A stretch of 64,000 nt of DNA from Podarcis raffonei. Its lineage: Eukaryota > Chordata > Lepidosauria > Squamata > Lacertidae. Below are positions 11,512 to 55,232 of the stretch, piece after piece (position 1 is the first letter of the stretch; the number at the start of each line of letters is the position of its first letter). The stretch lies in the NCBI RefSeq assembly GCF_027172205.1, contig NC_070603.1:5630501-5694500 (forward strand), in the 5' to 3' direction. The notes under the pieces were generated by a model that had not been told where the DNA came from, did no database searches, and saw only the letters and a list, made by a program, of their open reading frames with translations. A program made the position numbers and the translations under genes.

Positions 11512-11982
11512 CTATAAAGGTCCGTATAGTTAAAGCTATGGTTTTCCCAGTAGTGATGTATGGAAGTGAGAGCTGGACCATAAAGAAGGCTGATCGCTGA
11601 AGAATTGATGCTTTTGAATTATGGTGCTGGAGGAAACTCTTGAGAGTCCCATGGACTGCAAGAAGATCAAACCTCTCCATTCTGAAGGAAATCAGCCCTG
11701 AGTGCTCACTGGAAGGACAGATCGTGAAGCTGAGGCTCCAATACTTTGGGCACCTCATGAGAAGAGAAGACTCCCTGGAAAATACCCTGATGTTGGGAAA
11801 GATGGAGGACACAAGGAGAAGGGGACGACAGAGGACGAGATGCTTGGACAGTGTTCTCGAAGCTACCAGCATGAGTTTGACCAAACTGCGGAAGGCAGTG
11901 GAAGACAGGAGTGCCTGGCATGCTCTGGTCCAGGGGGTCACGAAGAGTCGGACACGACTAAACGACTAAACAACAATAACAA
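11512..11982 (+). mobile_element. BovB (RTE) LINE 3' fragment, copy A
   Basis: Encodes the end of the BovB ORF2: YGSESWTIKKADR, FELWCWRKLLRVPW, SILKEISPECSLEGQ, LQYFGHLMRREDSLE and VTKSRTRLND, followed by CACGACTAAACGACTAAAC and a short (AAC)n tail. There is a stop after ADR (TGA at 11598). It is the longest of the four copies, though 5'-truncated like the rest. BovB is the non-LTR element known for horizontal transfer between squamates and ruminants. Confidence 0.9.
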
Positions 11983-12175
11983 TGTTAATTTCCATGCTGC
12001 AAAACAAAACCTTCACCAGCTTACTGCTGCACAGCAATATTCAGAGCATCAGAGCAGGGCATGCTGTCTTGTCTTTTGAGAGCAATTGGTCTCCTGCCCA
12101 TTATGGCTTCCATGGGATTTCCCCACAGCAAACTGTAAGAGACAGGTGTCTTCTGCTCTATAGTTACAGATTCTG

Positions 12176-12369
12176 ACTAAACGTCAAGAAGAACTTTCTG
12201 TTCGACAGCAGAAGAGACTCCCACGAGAGGTGGCGCACTCTCCTTCCTTGCAGGTTTTTAAGCAGAGGTTGGATGGTCATCTGTTATGTATGATCCAGAT
12301 CAGATTGCAGGGGGTTGCACTTGATGACCCCTGGAGTCCCTTCCAACTCTACAATTCTGTGATTCTATA
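12176..12369 (+). mobile_element. CR1 LINE 3' end
   Basis: GAAGAACTTTCTGTTCGACAG, GAGGTGGCGCACTCTCCTTC and CAGGTTTTTAAGCAGAGGTTGG lead into GGGGGTTGCACTTGATGACC and the terminal CAATTCTGTGATTCTAT. This is the classical amniote CR1 tail ending in ATTCT repeats. BovB copy B starts a few bases later. Confidence 0.85.
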
Positions 12370-12378
12370 TTGTTCATT

Positions 12379-12757
12379 GAATTGATGCTTTTGAATTCTG
12401 GTGCTGGAGGAGACTCTTGAGAGTCCCACGGACTGCAAGAAGATCAAACCTCTCCATTCTGAAGGAAATCAGCCCAGAGTGCTCACTGGAAGGTCAGATC
12501 CTGAAGTTGAGGCTCCAATACTTTGGCCACCTCATGAGAAGAGAAGACTCCCTGGAAAAGACCCTGATGTTGGGAAAGATGGAGGGCACAAGGAGAAGGG
12601 GATGACAGAGGACGAGATGGTGGGACAGTGTTCTCGAAGCTACCAGCATGAGTTTGACCAAACTGCAGGAGGCAGCGGAAGACAGGAGTGCCTGGTGTGC
12701 TCTGGTCCATGGGGTCACGAAGAGTCGGACACGACTAAACGACTAAACAACAACAAC
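12379..12757 (+). mobile_element. BovB LINE 3' fragment, copy B
   Basis: Starts within the FELW region (AATTGATGCTTTTGAATTC) and runs through LQYFGHLMRREDSLEKTLM to GAGTCGGACACGACTAAACG and (AAC)n. It lies about 400 bases after copy A in the same orientation but is shorter and differs at scattered sites, so it is a separate insertion or an unequal duplicate. Confidence 0.9.
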
Positions 12758-13129
12758 CAATCATTCAAGTCAATTTCAGACATAATTACGAATTCACAAT
12801 AAAAATCAAACCAGCAAGTAGTCAAAGTGGTGATTCAGGTTTGTTTGTCTTTTGCACTGGCTGGTGGGGTGTTTTTTTGGTGGTAGTTATGGTTTTGCGG
12901 GGGAGGAGGCAGGGTTGGCCCCATTTTGGCACCTGGGGGAACCACAAAAGGAAAGCCCTTCCTTCCCACCTGGGGAAAAGGGGTGAGCGAAGATCCGCAT
13001 CAGGAACAGCGGTGTGAACGCAGGGCGGCGGTGCCTCTGCGGGGGGGGGGCGCTCCAGCGAGTTCCTTCGCAGGAAACCCGTCTCCATCCCCTCGCATGA
13101 AGGCACGTCTGAGCGAAGTCCCACGGACC
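12758..13129. other. Upstream flank of DDX23, no element named
   Basis: Base composition rises to GC-rich towards 13000, including a run of nine G at about 13041-13049. I see no coding or repeat signal. Confidence 0.45.
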
Positions 13130-13500
13130 CGGCAGAACAACATTTCCCAGTAGCCCCGATGGGGGGAAGGCGGCGTTAATCTTCCGTCAAGACGCCGAAA
13201 CGCCCTGTGGGAATTGTAGTTTTCTTACCTTCCGTTTAGAACGCACAGGCTGCGTACCCTGAGAAGCTTATTTGCAGGGCGAACAGTGCGCCTTCCGAGT
13301 GTGGTGCATGCTGGGATTTTTTTGTTTTCGTTTTTTCTCTCCCTGCCTCGCGGTTTCTGTGGGAATTGTAGTCCTAAGTCTGGGCACTGAGGCGGGAGGG
13401 ATAGCCCGAGTGGACTTGCTTTCCCATGATGCTCCTCGGCAAACCCGCTGTTGTGACCGGAATCAGCTTTAGTAAGATGGCGGCGATGTTGGCGGCGCAG
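13130..13500 (+). promoter_or_regulatory. DDX23: DDX23 promoter with five ZNF143/SBF-like motifs
   Basis: Matches to the ACTACAATTCCCAGCATGC-type motif of ZNF143/THAP11 occur at 13137-13150 (ACAACATTTCCCAG), 13209-13220 (GGGAATTGTAGT, minus), 13306-13316 (GCATGCTGGGA, minus), 13361-13372 (GGGAATTGTAGT again, minus) and 13421-13432 (TTCCCATGATGC, plus). A YY1-type AAGATGGCGGC follows at 13474-13484, where YY1 elements typically lie just downstream of housekeeping start sites. No TATA box was seen. The region is CpG-rich. Binding is inferred from motif likeness. Confidence 0.7.
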
Positions 13501-13532
13501 TGAGTTGCTGGTAACGTCGGGAAGGGCTACAG
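13450..13532 (+). other. DDX23: DDX23 non-coding exon 1 (5' UTR), with a 9-codon uORF
   Basis: Ends CTACAG before the donor GTGAGG at 13533. The transcription start is not fixed by sequence and is placed near the YY1-type motif. If transcription begins before 13477, the exon holds an upstream frame ATG GCG GCG ATG ... CAG TGA (13477-13503, MAAMLAAQ). The next exon opens directly at the DDX23 ATG, as in the human gene, whose first exon I recall as non-coding. Confidence 0.65.
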
Positions 13533-13819
13533 GTGAGGCGCACCCGCGTGTCCCCCGGCCGCCGTCGGTGTTTCCAGCGACTGCAAATAGGGAAGGCTAT
13601 CCAAGAAGAAGGGCTGCCGCTGGAGGCAGAAGGGCTGCTGGCTTCAGGTCAGCGGTAGTTGCGGGCGCCTCGCGGCGTCGCTTCCCTCGCCTTGGTTTGT
13701 TTCCAGACGCTCAGCCCTGACGGGGATGGTGCCAGAATAAACACAGAGGTTTGTGCACCCGGGTTCGTGGGAGGAAGAGACGTTGTTGCTGTTTGTTTGT
13801 TAAATTTGTATCCTGCTTT

Positions 13820-14125
13820 TCCTCCCCATTTTATCCTCACAACAGCCCTGTGAGGTAGGCTAGGCCGAGAGTGTGTGACTTGGCCCAAGGTCACCCTGTG
13901 GCTTCATCACCAAGTGGGGATTTGAACTCCGGCCTCCTAGGACCCAGTCTGGCACTCTAACCCAGGCACAGGCAAACTCCAGCCCTCCAGATGTTTGGGA
14001 CTACAATTCTCATCATCCCTAGCTAACAGGACCAGTGGTCAGGGATGATGGGAACTGTAGTCCCAAACATCTGGAGGGCCGGAGTTTGCCTATGCCTGCT
14101 CTAACCACTACCCCACATGGACTCC
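13820..14125 (-). repeat. MIR-like tRNA SINE, interrupted by a hAT MITE
   Basis: Reversed features: CTCACAACAGCCCTGTGAGG, GGCCCAAGGTCACCC and GGGGATTTGAACTCC, then TCTAACC...ACTACCCCACATGG. This is the squamate MIR/CORE-like pattern, and another copy is at 60691. The MITE at 13963-14098 splits it just before the tRNA-like head. It lies in DDX23 intron 1. Confidence 0.75.
13963..14098. mobile_element. Palindromic hAT MITE, TSD CTCTAACC
   Basis: Starts CAGGCACAGGCAAACTCC and ends as its near reverse complement, GTTTGCCTATGCCTG. The halves form a long hairpin, each arm carrying a GGACTACAATTCTCATCATC-like stretch. The perfect 8-bp target duplication CTCTAACC lies at 13955-13962 and 14099-14106. 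Confidence 0.9.
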
Positions 14126-15214
14126 CATGCAGAGTGGGGCATTTCTAGCCTGACCTGAGCTCCACTGTCTTACCTTCTACAACACCAAACCTGCTCCAGC
14201 TCAAAGAACAAGTTTCTCCCTCCAGCTTTAGGGAGTGAGCTGGGTGCAAGAATTTGGGAAGAATGAAGTCTTGATTGTTCTGTTAAAGTTTGTGCTGAAA
14301 TAACTGTGATTGTCATTGTGTATCGTGTGCCACTTTTTCCAAGATAAAATTTTATTTTATGCTCTATTTTTATGTTGAAATATGTTTTATTTGTTACATT
14401 TAATTATATCCCACTTTTCTTCCAAAGAGCTCATAGTAGTATTTCCTCCCTCTCCCAGCTTTTATCTTCACAACCAATCTGTGCATGACTGAGGGGAGAT
14501 ATGGTCCCAGGTCTCCCTTTTTCATCAGTCAGACACTTTTGCTGCTATACCATACAGTCATAGAACCAGCATGCCTATATGCAGAAGAACTACTTGTTGT
14601 TGGACATGATGATTTTTGTGTGTGCGTGCGCATGTGTTTTTCCACTACCAGTATATATGAATTTGAAACAATTGCTCATTGGCAGACTTTAATTTATTTC
14701 AGTCTATGTGACATTTATAAATTTGTCCTGATCAATTTTGGGGCTTCTCCTCTAAAAACAGGCCAGCTGTGTTAAAACTGGTAGCAATAGCCTGTTTAAT
14801 CAGTATTTATTCTAAGAGGACCATGTTGAGAATGGAGTAGAAGGCAATATGCCAAGACTGCCACCTTCTCAAAATAGCCTGCCAGCAAATCCTCTTTCAG
14901 AGATGCCATCCCCTCCACAGATTCATTTTTTATGTCTGAATCAGTAACTGGGAGGGGTTCAGGTGGCATTTCTCTTGGGAATCAGGGGCTCCAACTGTTG
15001 GTCCCTCACCAACTTCCACACCTTGAAAACTTGCTCAGGATTTTAAGAATGACATAATTGGTGTATAATGCAAGGAGTGAGATTTCAGATTCTTAATTAA
15101 GCTATATCCACAGACAGTTGGGGCAATTCCATACTGAAGCAGGTCTCCAAGCCCCCTTCCTCTTCCTAATAACTTCTGTATATTAATACCATCAACAAAA
15201 CTTTTTTAATCCAG
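14107..15214 (+). other. Rest of DDX23 intron 1
   Basis: A possible decayed MIR-like stretch at 14395-14545 (TATATCCCACTTTTCTTCC, then TATCTTCACAACCAATCTGTG). The rest shows nothing I recognise. Confidence 0.4.
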
Positions 15215-29206
<13,992 letters not shown>

Positions 29207-30235
29207 GTCCTGTAGGGTTGCTATTCAAGAGGCCCATCTGTGATTGCAGCCAGGGGACACTCTGGGCCACTGCCTGGAGCCTGGAGCAGACTGATAGAGT
29301 GAGAGCCTCCTGGTGAAATGGCTCTTTCTGGCCCACTTGCCTAGACCTTAAAGAGGCAGTGGCTTTTAATGTGCTTCCCCCTCCCCTTCAAACGTAGTAG
29401 GTACACCCCTTGAGCCATTGATGTGACACCTAGCAAAGAATTCAGGACCAAAGAATGAAGACTTCAATCTAAAAAATTAAAATGTCTCCTTGGGAATCCT
29501 GAGCTAGACAATTCTCCCTGCTTCCTTTTTCCTGGAGCCTTGCTTTACATTTGAGTTGGGAAGCTGAGCTAGGCCAGGCCTGCAGACGCACTGATTTGGG
29601 CCACTTGGTGGCTTTACGCCTGCCACCTCCTCTACTCCATGATCAAGCGAGACTCTGAGGATTTGTCCCGACTTTTGGGGGGAGGGGGGGTGATACAGCT
29701 TGTGGCACCCTGGCTGGGATGCTGCAGGGCCCTCCTTTCCTTCTCTGGTGAGAACATCACCCTGTTTCCAGTACCATGTTTCAGGGTGGTAATTTCAAGA
29801 GGAAGGGTGGGGTGAATTTCTTAACAAAACTTGATTTATTCAGAGGTTAGTACCGGCTACTTTCAGTAGAAGGGGACAGGTGATGTACAGAAAGACATTC
29901 ATATTTTTCAATGATGTTTCTGTGCTTCTATAAATCCATGTGAAATGTTACTCAGGTCTGTCTCTTCCTTTACTCCTCCCTTTTCACAGATGCAAGTTCA
30001 AACTGTGTCTCCTCTGTAGAACTTGCATTCCTCTGTGCCCTGCTTCTGTGCCTTTTAAATGTAGCAATTGCTCTTACAAGCTATTTTTGAGACTATGAGC
30101 TAGAAGCAAGATAACCAGTTTTGCACTACTGATATAGTAAATCTTGTGTGTGTGAGGGCAGTAGCAGTAGTTGGAACAAAGCGGTGTTTGAAGCATGACA
30201 GCTGGAGGTCTAGAATAAAAGGGCAACTTATTTTT
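29207..30235 (+). other. DDX23: DDX23 3' untranslated region
   Basis: Extends from the stop to just beyond the AATAAA at 30214-30219. No repeat lies within it. Confidence 0.6.
30214..30219 (+). promoter_or_regulatory. DDX23: Candidate DDX23 poly(A) signal AATAAA
   Basis: A canonical hexamer in TAGAATAAAAGGG, followed within 40 bases by T-rich and GTGTAG-containing sequence suitable as a downstream element. Confidence 0.6.
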
Positions 30236-30650
30236 GTTAAAAACAAAATGTGTAGAAATTGTTTGTTCTTTATGTCCCTAACCCAAAAGGTTGGTGGCAT
30301 GTTGGACTTAAAACAAACAAAATATTTCTAGCTCAGTATCCTCTACACTGCTCTCCAGGGGTTTCAAACAGAAGCCTTTTCTTGTCCTATCTGAAGATGC
30401 CTGGGATAAAACCTGGCATGTCTTGATGTTACTGCTGTATGTCTCAGCAAAAGTGTGCAGAAGTAGATGTTTGAAGAGAAGTGGGACCTTATGTGTCTTG
30501 CCGTAAAAGTGAACCATTTGCAGGCACCATGAGGCACATGTATTTTTGCAAGTGAGTAGCTCTGTGTCCGGTGAGCTGCAGCCCTACACTCCTGTTGCAA
30601 CCCAGTGGTGGTCATTTTTGGCAAGAGTGCCCCAAATGAAATTCAACATA

Positions 30651-30890
30651 CAGTGGTACCTCTGGTTGCGAACGGGATCCGTTCCGGAGCCTCGTTCGCA
30701 ACCTGAGCAGAACGCAACCTGCGTGTGCGCGGGTCGCGATTCACCGCTTCTGCACATGCACGTGACGTCATTTTGAGCATCTGCGCGAGCGGGGAAACCC
30801 GGAAGTAACCCATTCCGGTACCTCCAGGTCGCTGTGGGACACAACCTGAAAAGATTTAACCCAAAGCGTCTTTAACCCGAGGTATGACTG
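30651..30890. mobile_element. Tigger-like MITE, copy 3
   Basis: TA-CAGTGGTACCTCTGGTT...CCCGAGGTATGACTG-TA. The ends match the other copies, but the interior (TGCGAACGGGATCCGTTCCG and CGCAACCTGAGCAGAACGC) marks a different subfamily. Confidence 0.8.
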
Positions 30891-33158
30891 TAATGTGACT
30901 GGACAGCACCCCATTCGATTTGTGTAGCCCTCCATGCTTTGGGGTGACTTTACCTTTATTTGCTGGCCTCCCAGCACTGGATAAGGCAAGAACTGCATGT
31001 TGAAAAGCTCCTTTACTCTGCTGCAACTGGAACAAGTGATGCAATATTGCATAATCTGAAACGTAAATTAAGTGCCCAGGGCAAAGAGTATGGATTTTCC
31101 ACCAATAAATTTGCATTTCCACCAGGAATTGTGATAATGCAGAGATGAAGACATTTATGGTAGAAAGCTGCAGTGCTGAGTTCACTAACTACGGAGTCTG
31201 GTTCATTGAAAGCAGGAAGGCCTATCTTACGGATGCTTAGGACTGTACCACGTGGACTTTGAGGACAGCGTGTTATTGGACCATCTTTGTTCTCTGGGAC
31301 TGGGTAGCCACTTCCACAGCTTCATTTGCATATCTGCAGACTAAATTCTTCAAATGTGCTCTTTAAAAGACTTTGAAAGAGTCTTCACAGCAGGTGCAGA
31401 GTCCTCAGGGGAGGGGTGTTGCAGGGGTGGGTAGGAGAGAAGGTATTTCATGTGATAGTTTATTGTGAGGGGAACTAAATAATTACACAAATTCCCCTTT
31501 TGCTCCTGGTACACATCTCTGAAAACCAGGACACACATACATTAGAAGCAAAAGTGACATGCAGCCATTCACATACCTGAAATGCGAAAGGACTCTTGAT
31601 ATGCAGACTCAAACCTTCCTTTGGCTAAAGTGCACTTTGTGCTGTGCTTCAGGTAGTGCTGACAGAGGGAAGGGTGTATGCTGCTGAATTGGAAGGCTCC
31701 AATTTAAGGCTCGGTGGGAAATGCACATTGAATTATCAGCACACGTGTCAAATGTCGACGGCCTCCCTCACCTGCCCGGCTTTTTCACAAGTGACAATCG
31801 CTTAATGTGTGTGTGTGGCCTTGTCAAGTCCAGCTACAGCCAACTGAACTTCTTTGGGCTGCAGCTAAGCTCTTGAGATTTTCCATTTGATTTATGTGTT
31901 TTTCTATACCACATTAAGTGCCATAGATTCCCTTAAGGAATCCTTAGGAACGATGGTTTTGTGTGGCACAGCAGAGAGCCTTAGTTCCAGGGAGAGGAAC
32001 ACTTTTTGTCCTGAGAGCCACATGCACTTCTGTGCAGCCTTCCTGGGGCAGCGTGTTGCTGGTGGGTGGGGACCAGAAGTAAAAAATGTGTGGAGCAACA
32101 GATGCAACTTTTCCCCTTGTAAGACAGGCTATGTTCCTGCTCCACAAAAACCAACAGGCGTGTCTCTATTCAGGCAAGTGAGTGGCATCGTTGCAGTTCA
32201 AAGACACATTCCAGTCTGGCAATGTCCAGTCTGGCAAAAGCAACGGGCTGGGTGCCTAGGGAGAGTCCTGAGGCCTGTAAAAGGCTTGCATTTGCCTCCT
32301 GGGTCTGAGGTTTCCCCCAACCCTCTCCTGTCCTAGAACTAAACAATGCAGCAAAGAGCTGTTAAGCCTCTTTGAAGGTTTTTGCAAGAAGTATCGCATT
32401 TGTGAGTCAACACTGAACACACCTAACCCAGTTCACAGCAGGCCCTACCCACATTGCCTTTAAGAGTGCATAAACCATACAAAACATATTACCGTAATTT
32501 CTGCTCACTGATTACCCACTGAGCGCCACTGTTCTTTACCTGTCATATTCCGTTTAAAAAAAGACAGACCAGCCATGTTTTATAAACAGCAAACGCTTGT
32601 TGTTTCAAACCGCTTACAAGTTGTCAGGGAAATAAGTGCTCTCTACAAAAGAATAGTAACAAAGCTCTTGCCATGGCCGACTGACCGGCAATTGCAGGGA
32701 CAGAACCCGGATATCCCTGGCCCCTGGAGCCGCCTCAGTTCCTCCGGCCAGCCCAGGGCGTAGGACACACACTCGAAACAACTCCCCGATGGTAGCATGC
32801 AGTATTTACAGGCTGATTTCTGATAGGTGTGTACGTGGTTTTTAAAGGCAGGGAGCTGCCATCCACTGCCCAGTGAAGTGCTTGAGGAGCCTGGAGCAAG
32901 GGGCGGCGGGAGAACCGAAGGCAGGTCAGCTGGGCCTTTGGGGTAGGAAGGGGGCTTGTGCATGAGATAGGAAGCAGGAAATGGTGGGGTGGGGTTGGCT
33001 CTAGCCCTGTGCCTCCCTCCTCAAAAGAGAATCTGTGAGTGATGCAGGTGGGCATCACTGCCAAACAGCAACGCTGGCTGGTACTCGCCCACCCCTCCCA
33101 GGCAGACTATGGAAGATCAAGGCCTCATGCAATTACAGCAGAGAACTCCAGGGAGGGT

Positions 33159-33186
33159 GAAGAAGAAGAAGAAGAAGAAGAAGAAA
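33159..33186. repeat. (GAA)n microsatellite
   Basis: About nine uninterrupted GAA/AGA units, purine-only on this strand. Confidence 0.9.
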
Positions 33187-33949
33187 TTATCACATTGTGG
33201 CTTTACAACTGATTGTTATCCCACCAGCTCCTCGACAGAGGAGGAGTGGATGTGCACTGAAAGGAGACAAAGCAGACGCCTGGACTGTGGCTCTAAGGAG
33301 ATGCATTGCTCGTTCCTTACAGGCTTCTCTTCTGTGCCAGGGAAAAAGTTGAATATTATATCCCCTGGTCTCCGGAGGCTGCAACTTTTTCAACAACAGA
33401 AGGGTGGAAAAGGAGTGCTTCATCTTTTCTCCATTGCCTGTTCCCTACTCAAAATTGTACTCTCCTCCCACCGAAAAACATGCTTCCTCCACCTGCCTCC
33501 TCCACCCGTCTCCTGTGGATCTGGAACCCCCATCACTGGAAAAGCAGCTGGGAGAGCATTTTTAGTGCAGCCAATTTGCAAATGATTGTGCAAACCTGCT
33601 GCTCCCCTATCCAAAATCATACCCTCCCAAATCTGCTTTAAATATCTGAAGTGCAGTAGGATTGCAACTTGCACACATTTAACTTGGACGATCGCAGCTT
33701 TATGCACTTGGCAGCTGATATCATACAAATTAAATGCACAAAAGGCAGAAAATCCTTTTAAGCTCTCAGACTTTCTCATTGGGATCCAAGAAGGTCTTGT
33801 GAGATCCTGGACAGCCCCACAAGATCTCGCACCGTCTCCTGAAGGTAAAATTGCTTGCGTGATGGCGTTTCCAGGGGGTTGTTTTGACAAGACACAATTT
33901 TGGCTTTATGTGCTACCCCCTGGAAATTAAACCGTGTGCAAGACATGAT

Positions 33950-35404
33950 TCTACTATATCAGGACTTTATTACACGTTTGTGTAAAATGTGCAGTTTACC
34001 TCTCAGGTTCCTAGGAATTAGGAGGGCTTCCACTTCACAGAAGCCAAACTGGGAGAGAAGAAGAGGAAGGAATTTGGGGCAGTTCTTACGGTTACTTTGG
34101 AGCACGGCTTTGCTAATAGGGGCATCAAATCTCATGGTGCTCACAGGAGCAATGTCAGGCAAAGGCCATGTAAGCCTCTCCTATTGGCCTTAGCCACGCC
34201 TGTGAGTGATGATGCTGAAAAAACAAGCATCTCCCCTTTTCAGGAGAATATCTTGAGGTGGAAAAGCCACTGTGGGGTGGCCTCTATGACTGCATGTGGA
34301 TGCTGTCTGACATTTCACAACCCATCATTCACCTCTTGGATTATGCCACATTTTCCCACTGCCATGAATGGAAGGGGAGGAAAAGATGGAAGAACTGTTT
34401 CTAGACTGCTACTTTAAACTACAGGTAAGGGAATCACATTGTTGAATACATATATCTCCCTGCATACAGAAACAAAACATGAAGAAGCATCATAATCTAG
34501 CCTTCTCCACACTAATTTTCTATATGAGGGAAATTCCTTTCCAATATGTTTAACTATGCAATTCTTCTACCCCTGCAACTTGAAGTGGTTCAGCCCAGGG
34601 GACAGTTAGACCCCCCCCCCCAACTGCTGCATATGGCTGTGTGTGATGCATCAAAGCACCTGCACAGTCGCCAATGCCACAAAGCTCACATGTCATGACT
34701 TCACCCACTGCAACTGCAAATCTGAAAATCTACTCACAGACCACACCCATTCCCACAGCAGACATTCATGTTCCTCAGCAACCCCAATCATATTACTTCT
34801 GAACTGGCCTACAGCAAAGCATGAGAACGACGCCCAAGTCCTTTCAGCAAAAGCCCACAATCTTGTCTTTCCGCTAGTAATCCATCTACTCCATCTTAGC
34901 AGGAAAACTGATCCTGGTGTTGCTCCCTGCTAAGCCTCCTTTGTCCTTAACAGTAGCCCTGCTCACCTGGAGTCAGAAAAAGAGAATCACAGCCCTTTCT
35001 CCACCCCCTTTTGTGTGCACACACGCACAATTGCCTCTCTCCTGGAGATGCCCGAAGCCCAAATCCCTCCCCCAAAAACAATGGACCTGGGATGAGAAGC
35101 TACCAATGGAATTTACCCTGCAAGGACGTTATTGTGGCTCTCATTAACCCAAAGCAAAGGTGAGCGAGAGATTCCACCGTCCTGGGTCTAGGAATCAGGC
35201 AGCTGTGGCTGTGTCTGGGGTTCCATGGATAGCACCTGTATACCAGGGCAGGACCTGTATACTGTGGGGCTGAGCTGGGAGGGGAGGAAGAGAGGAAGGC
35301 TTAATACCAGGCAATTGTCGTGACTCGGGAGGAGAAGGAGGCCCTATCCCGTTTCCCTGGCTGCCCGGCCCAGGGAGGGTCGGGAGGTGCCCGGCCAGGA
35401 GGCC
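33950..35404 (-). other. CACNB3: Probable CACNB3 3' untranslated region
   Basis: The minus-strand AATAAA (33966-33971) is the first canonical signal I see after the stop codon, giving a UTR of about 1.45 kb. No repeat was recognised within it. Confidence 0.45.
33966..33971 (-). promoter_or_regulatory. CACNB3: Candidate CACNB3 poly(A) signal AATAAA
   Basis: TTTATT on the plus strand reads AATAAA in the gene's direction (GTAATAAAGTCC). Confidence 0.45.
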
Positions 35405-53558
<18,154 letters not shown>

Positions 53559-54038
53559 CTGAGGAGAAGGTTCAAAGCTCGAGTGAGGTGAGGGATTTGG
53601 CCATACTGGAAGTCAGGATGCAGCCTGATTTGAGGAGGCCTGCCAGAGCTTCTCTCTGAGATGGGACTTTTCTTTCTGTAATGGCCGCTGAAAGGAGAGG
53701 TACCTCAACCGCACAGTTTCACACTGAATTCTGAAAACCTGTGCATTTGGACTCCACGCACTTTTAGGCTGAGAGCCTTGCAAGTTGCTAAGCTAGGCAG
53801 GGGTGGATCTGATATGTGCCTGGATGGGAGACCAGATGGGAAACCACATGCATATGTCCTCCAATTCCATGATGGAAGAAAGAGAGGATAAAAAACTTAT
53901 TAACCTCTCCCCCACCCCTGTGATGTTTGAGGTTTCCCTGGCAGGGTCAGTATAGTGGGCCAGCCATATCAGAAGCTACAGTGCTAAACTATAGCACCTT
54001 AAGGCACTATTCTGTTCAAGGTGTAATAGCCTATAGTC

Positions 54039-54197
54039 CAGCCTTCGCCAACATGATGCCTAGCAGATGTTTTGGACTACGACTCCATCAGCCCCAGCCA
54101 GCGCAGCTGTGACCCCATCAGCTCCAGGATCAAATAGTGGGGCTGATGGAAGTCATAGTCCAAAAGATCTGGAAAGTAGCAGGTTGGGGGAAGGCTG
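54039..54197. mobile_element. Palindromic hAT MITE
   Basis: CAGCCTTCGCCAACATGATG to CAGGTTGGGGGAAGGCTG with GGACTACGACTCCATCAGCC and a complementary arm. The flanks CTATAGTC and GTACAATT do not match, so the insertion is old or rearranged. Confidence 0.75.
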
Positions 54198-54827
54198 GTA
54201 CAATTGGTAGCTGCTTTACAACGCCAATGGTGGAGATGTTAAATCAGAATTCTTAAAGCTTGTTCCTCAGCTAACATTTCCTCAGAAGTATATAAGACTG
54301 CAGCCTTAATATTCAAATTAGATACCCTCCAACAGCTCTCCGGAAAAAGAGGACACTCTTGTATAATTACAGCACACTTGTCTTTGAACTAAAAATCACT
54401 GCCAGAAGGCTACCCGCTTCCCCACACCCCAATACACACACACTATTATACACTGCTGAAGGCTCTTAGCTGTATGCTATATTTATTTCCTGTGCAATCA
54501 CCTGCTTTGTGCTGGTTTTGGATGAAAGCTTATTAGTAAAGCCAAAAAAAATAATATATCCTTTTTTAAAACAGCAACCTAAACAATATTTTATAGCATT
54601 TATTTTCACAAGATATATAGTCAGACTTATGGAACAGCTGCAACTCAGATGCATTCAAGGAAATGTTCACAGCATGGCTGAGGTGCAAAGGAAGCTTGTG
54701 CACTGTGCAAGAAGCCTAACATGGCTTGTGGGGAATTTCTTTAGATCCCCAAATCTCCCCAAAGGCAAAATGCAGGCAGCCAAGGTACCAGGGACAAGTA
54801 AATAGGGAAAGCTGGAGCATATAAGGG

Positions 54828-54995
54828 GAAGTGGTAGAGCATCTGCTTTGTGGGTTCAATCCCATCATCTCCGAGTAGGGATGGCAGATAACCCTGGTGA
54901 CATCTTAAAGAGCCCCTGCCAGTCAGGGCAGACAGTACTGAGTTGGTGGAATAGTGGTCTTTCTCAGTGTAAGACTGTTTCCTATGTCCCAAAGT
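54828..54995 (+). repeat. tRNA-derived SINE (AGCATCTGCTTTG type)
   Basis: AGTGGTAGAGCATCTGCTTT, GGGTTCAATCCCATCATCTC, GCCCCTGCCAGTCAGGGCAG, GTAAGACTGTTTCCTATGTC. Sense copy of the family at 3790, 23715 and 40640. Confidence 0.8.
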
Positions 54996-55095
54996 CAGAG
55001 CAAGTTCTGTTCTAGTATAGAATAGCTCAGTGGTCAGGGTGGCAGCTGTGTTGTTTACTTTGTACCAGGACTGCTCCTATACTTTCACCAGAACT

Positions 55096-55232
55096 GCTGT
55101 GATAGCTCAGTCAGTAGAGCATGAGACTCTTAATCTCATGATCGTGGGTTCGAGCCCCATGTTGAGCCAAAGATTCCTTCATTGCAGAGGGTTGGACCAG
55201 ATGACCCTCAAAGGTCCCATCCAACTCAATAG
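55096..55232 (+). repeat. tRNA-Lys(CTT)-headed SINE with CR1-like tail
   Basis: Head TGATAGCTCAGTCAGTAGAG, GAGACTCTTAATCTCATG and GTGGGTTCGAGCCCCATG closely follows tRNA-Lys(CTT), then GCAGAGGGTTGGACCAGATG and CCCATCCAACTC, which is the CR1 3' end pattern. Mispairs in the acceptor stem and the attached tail argue against a working tRNA gene. Confidence 0.85.

Larger units (their letters stand above)
30236..33940. other. Convergent DDX23/CACNB3 intergenic region
   Basis: Holds one Tigger-like MITE (30651-30890) and a (GAA)n tract (33159-33186). From 30892 to 33158 I see no gene, RNA gene or repeat family I can name. Confidence 0.5.

Noticed and set aside
30892-33158. Possible extra gene between DDX23 and CACNB3
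   Set aside because: No frame shows conserved residues with flanking splice sites. The short open frames overlap on both strands.
55096-55168. Possible tRNA-Lys(CTT) gene
   Set aside because: The head is very tRNA-like, but the acceptor stem does not pair and a CR1-like tail follows directly. Another copy (3044-3465) shows the same head-tail join, so it is a SINE.
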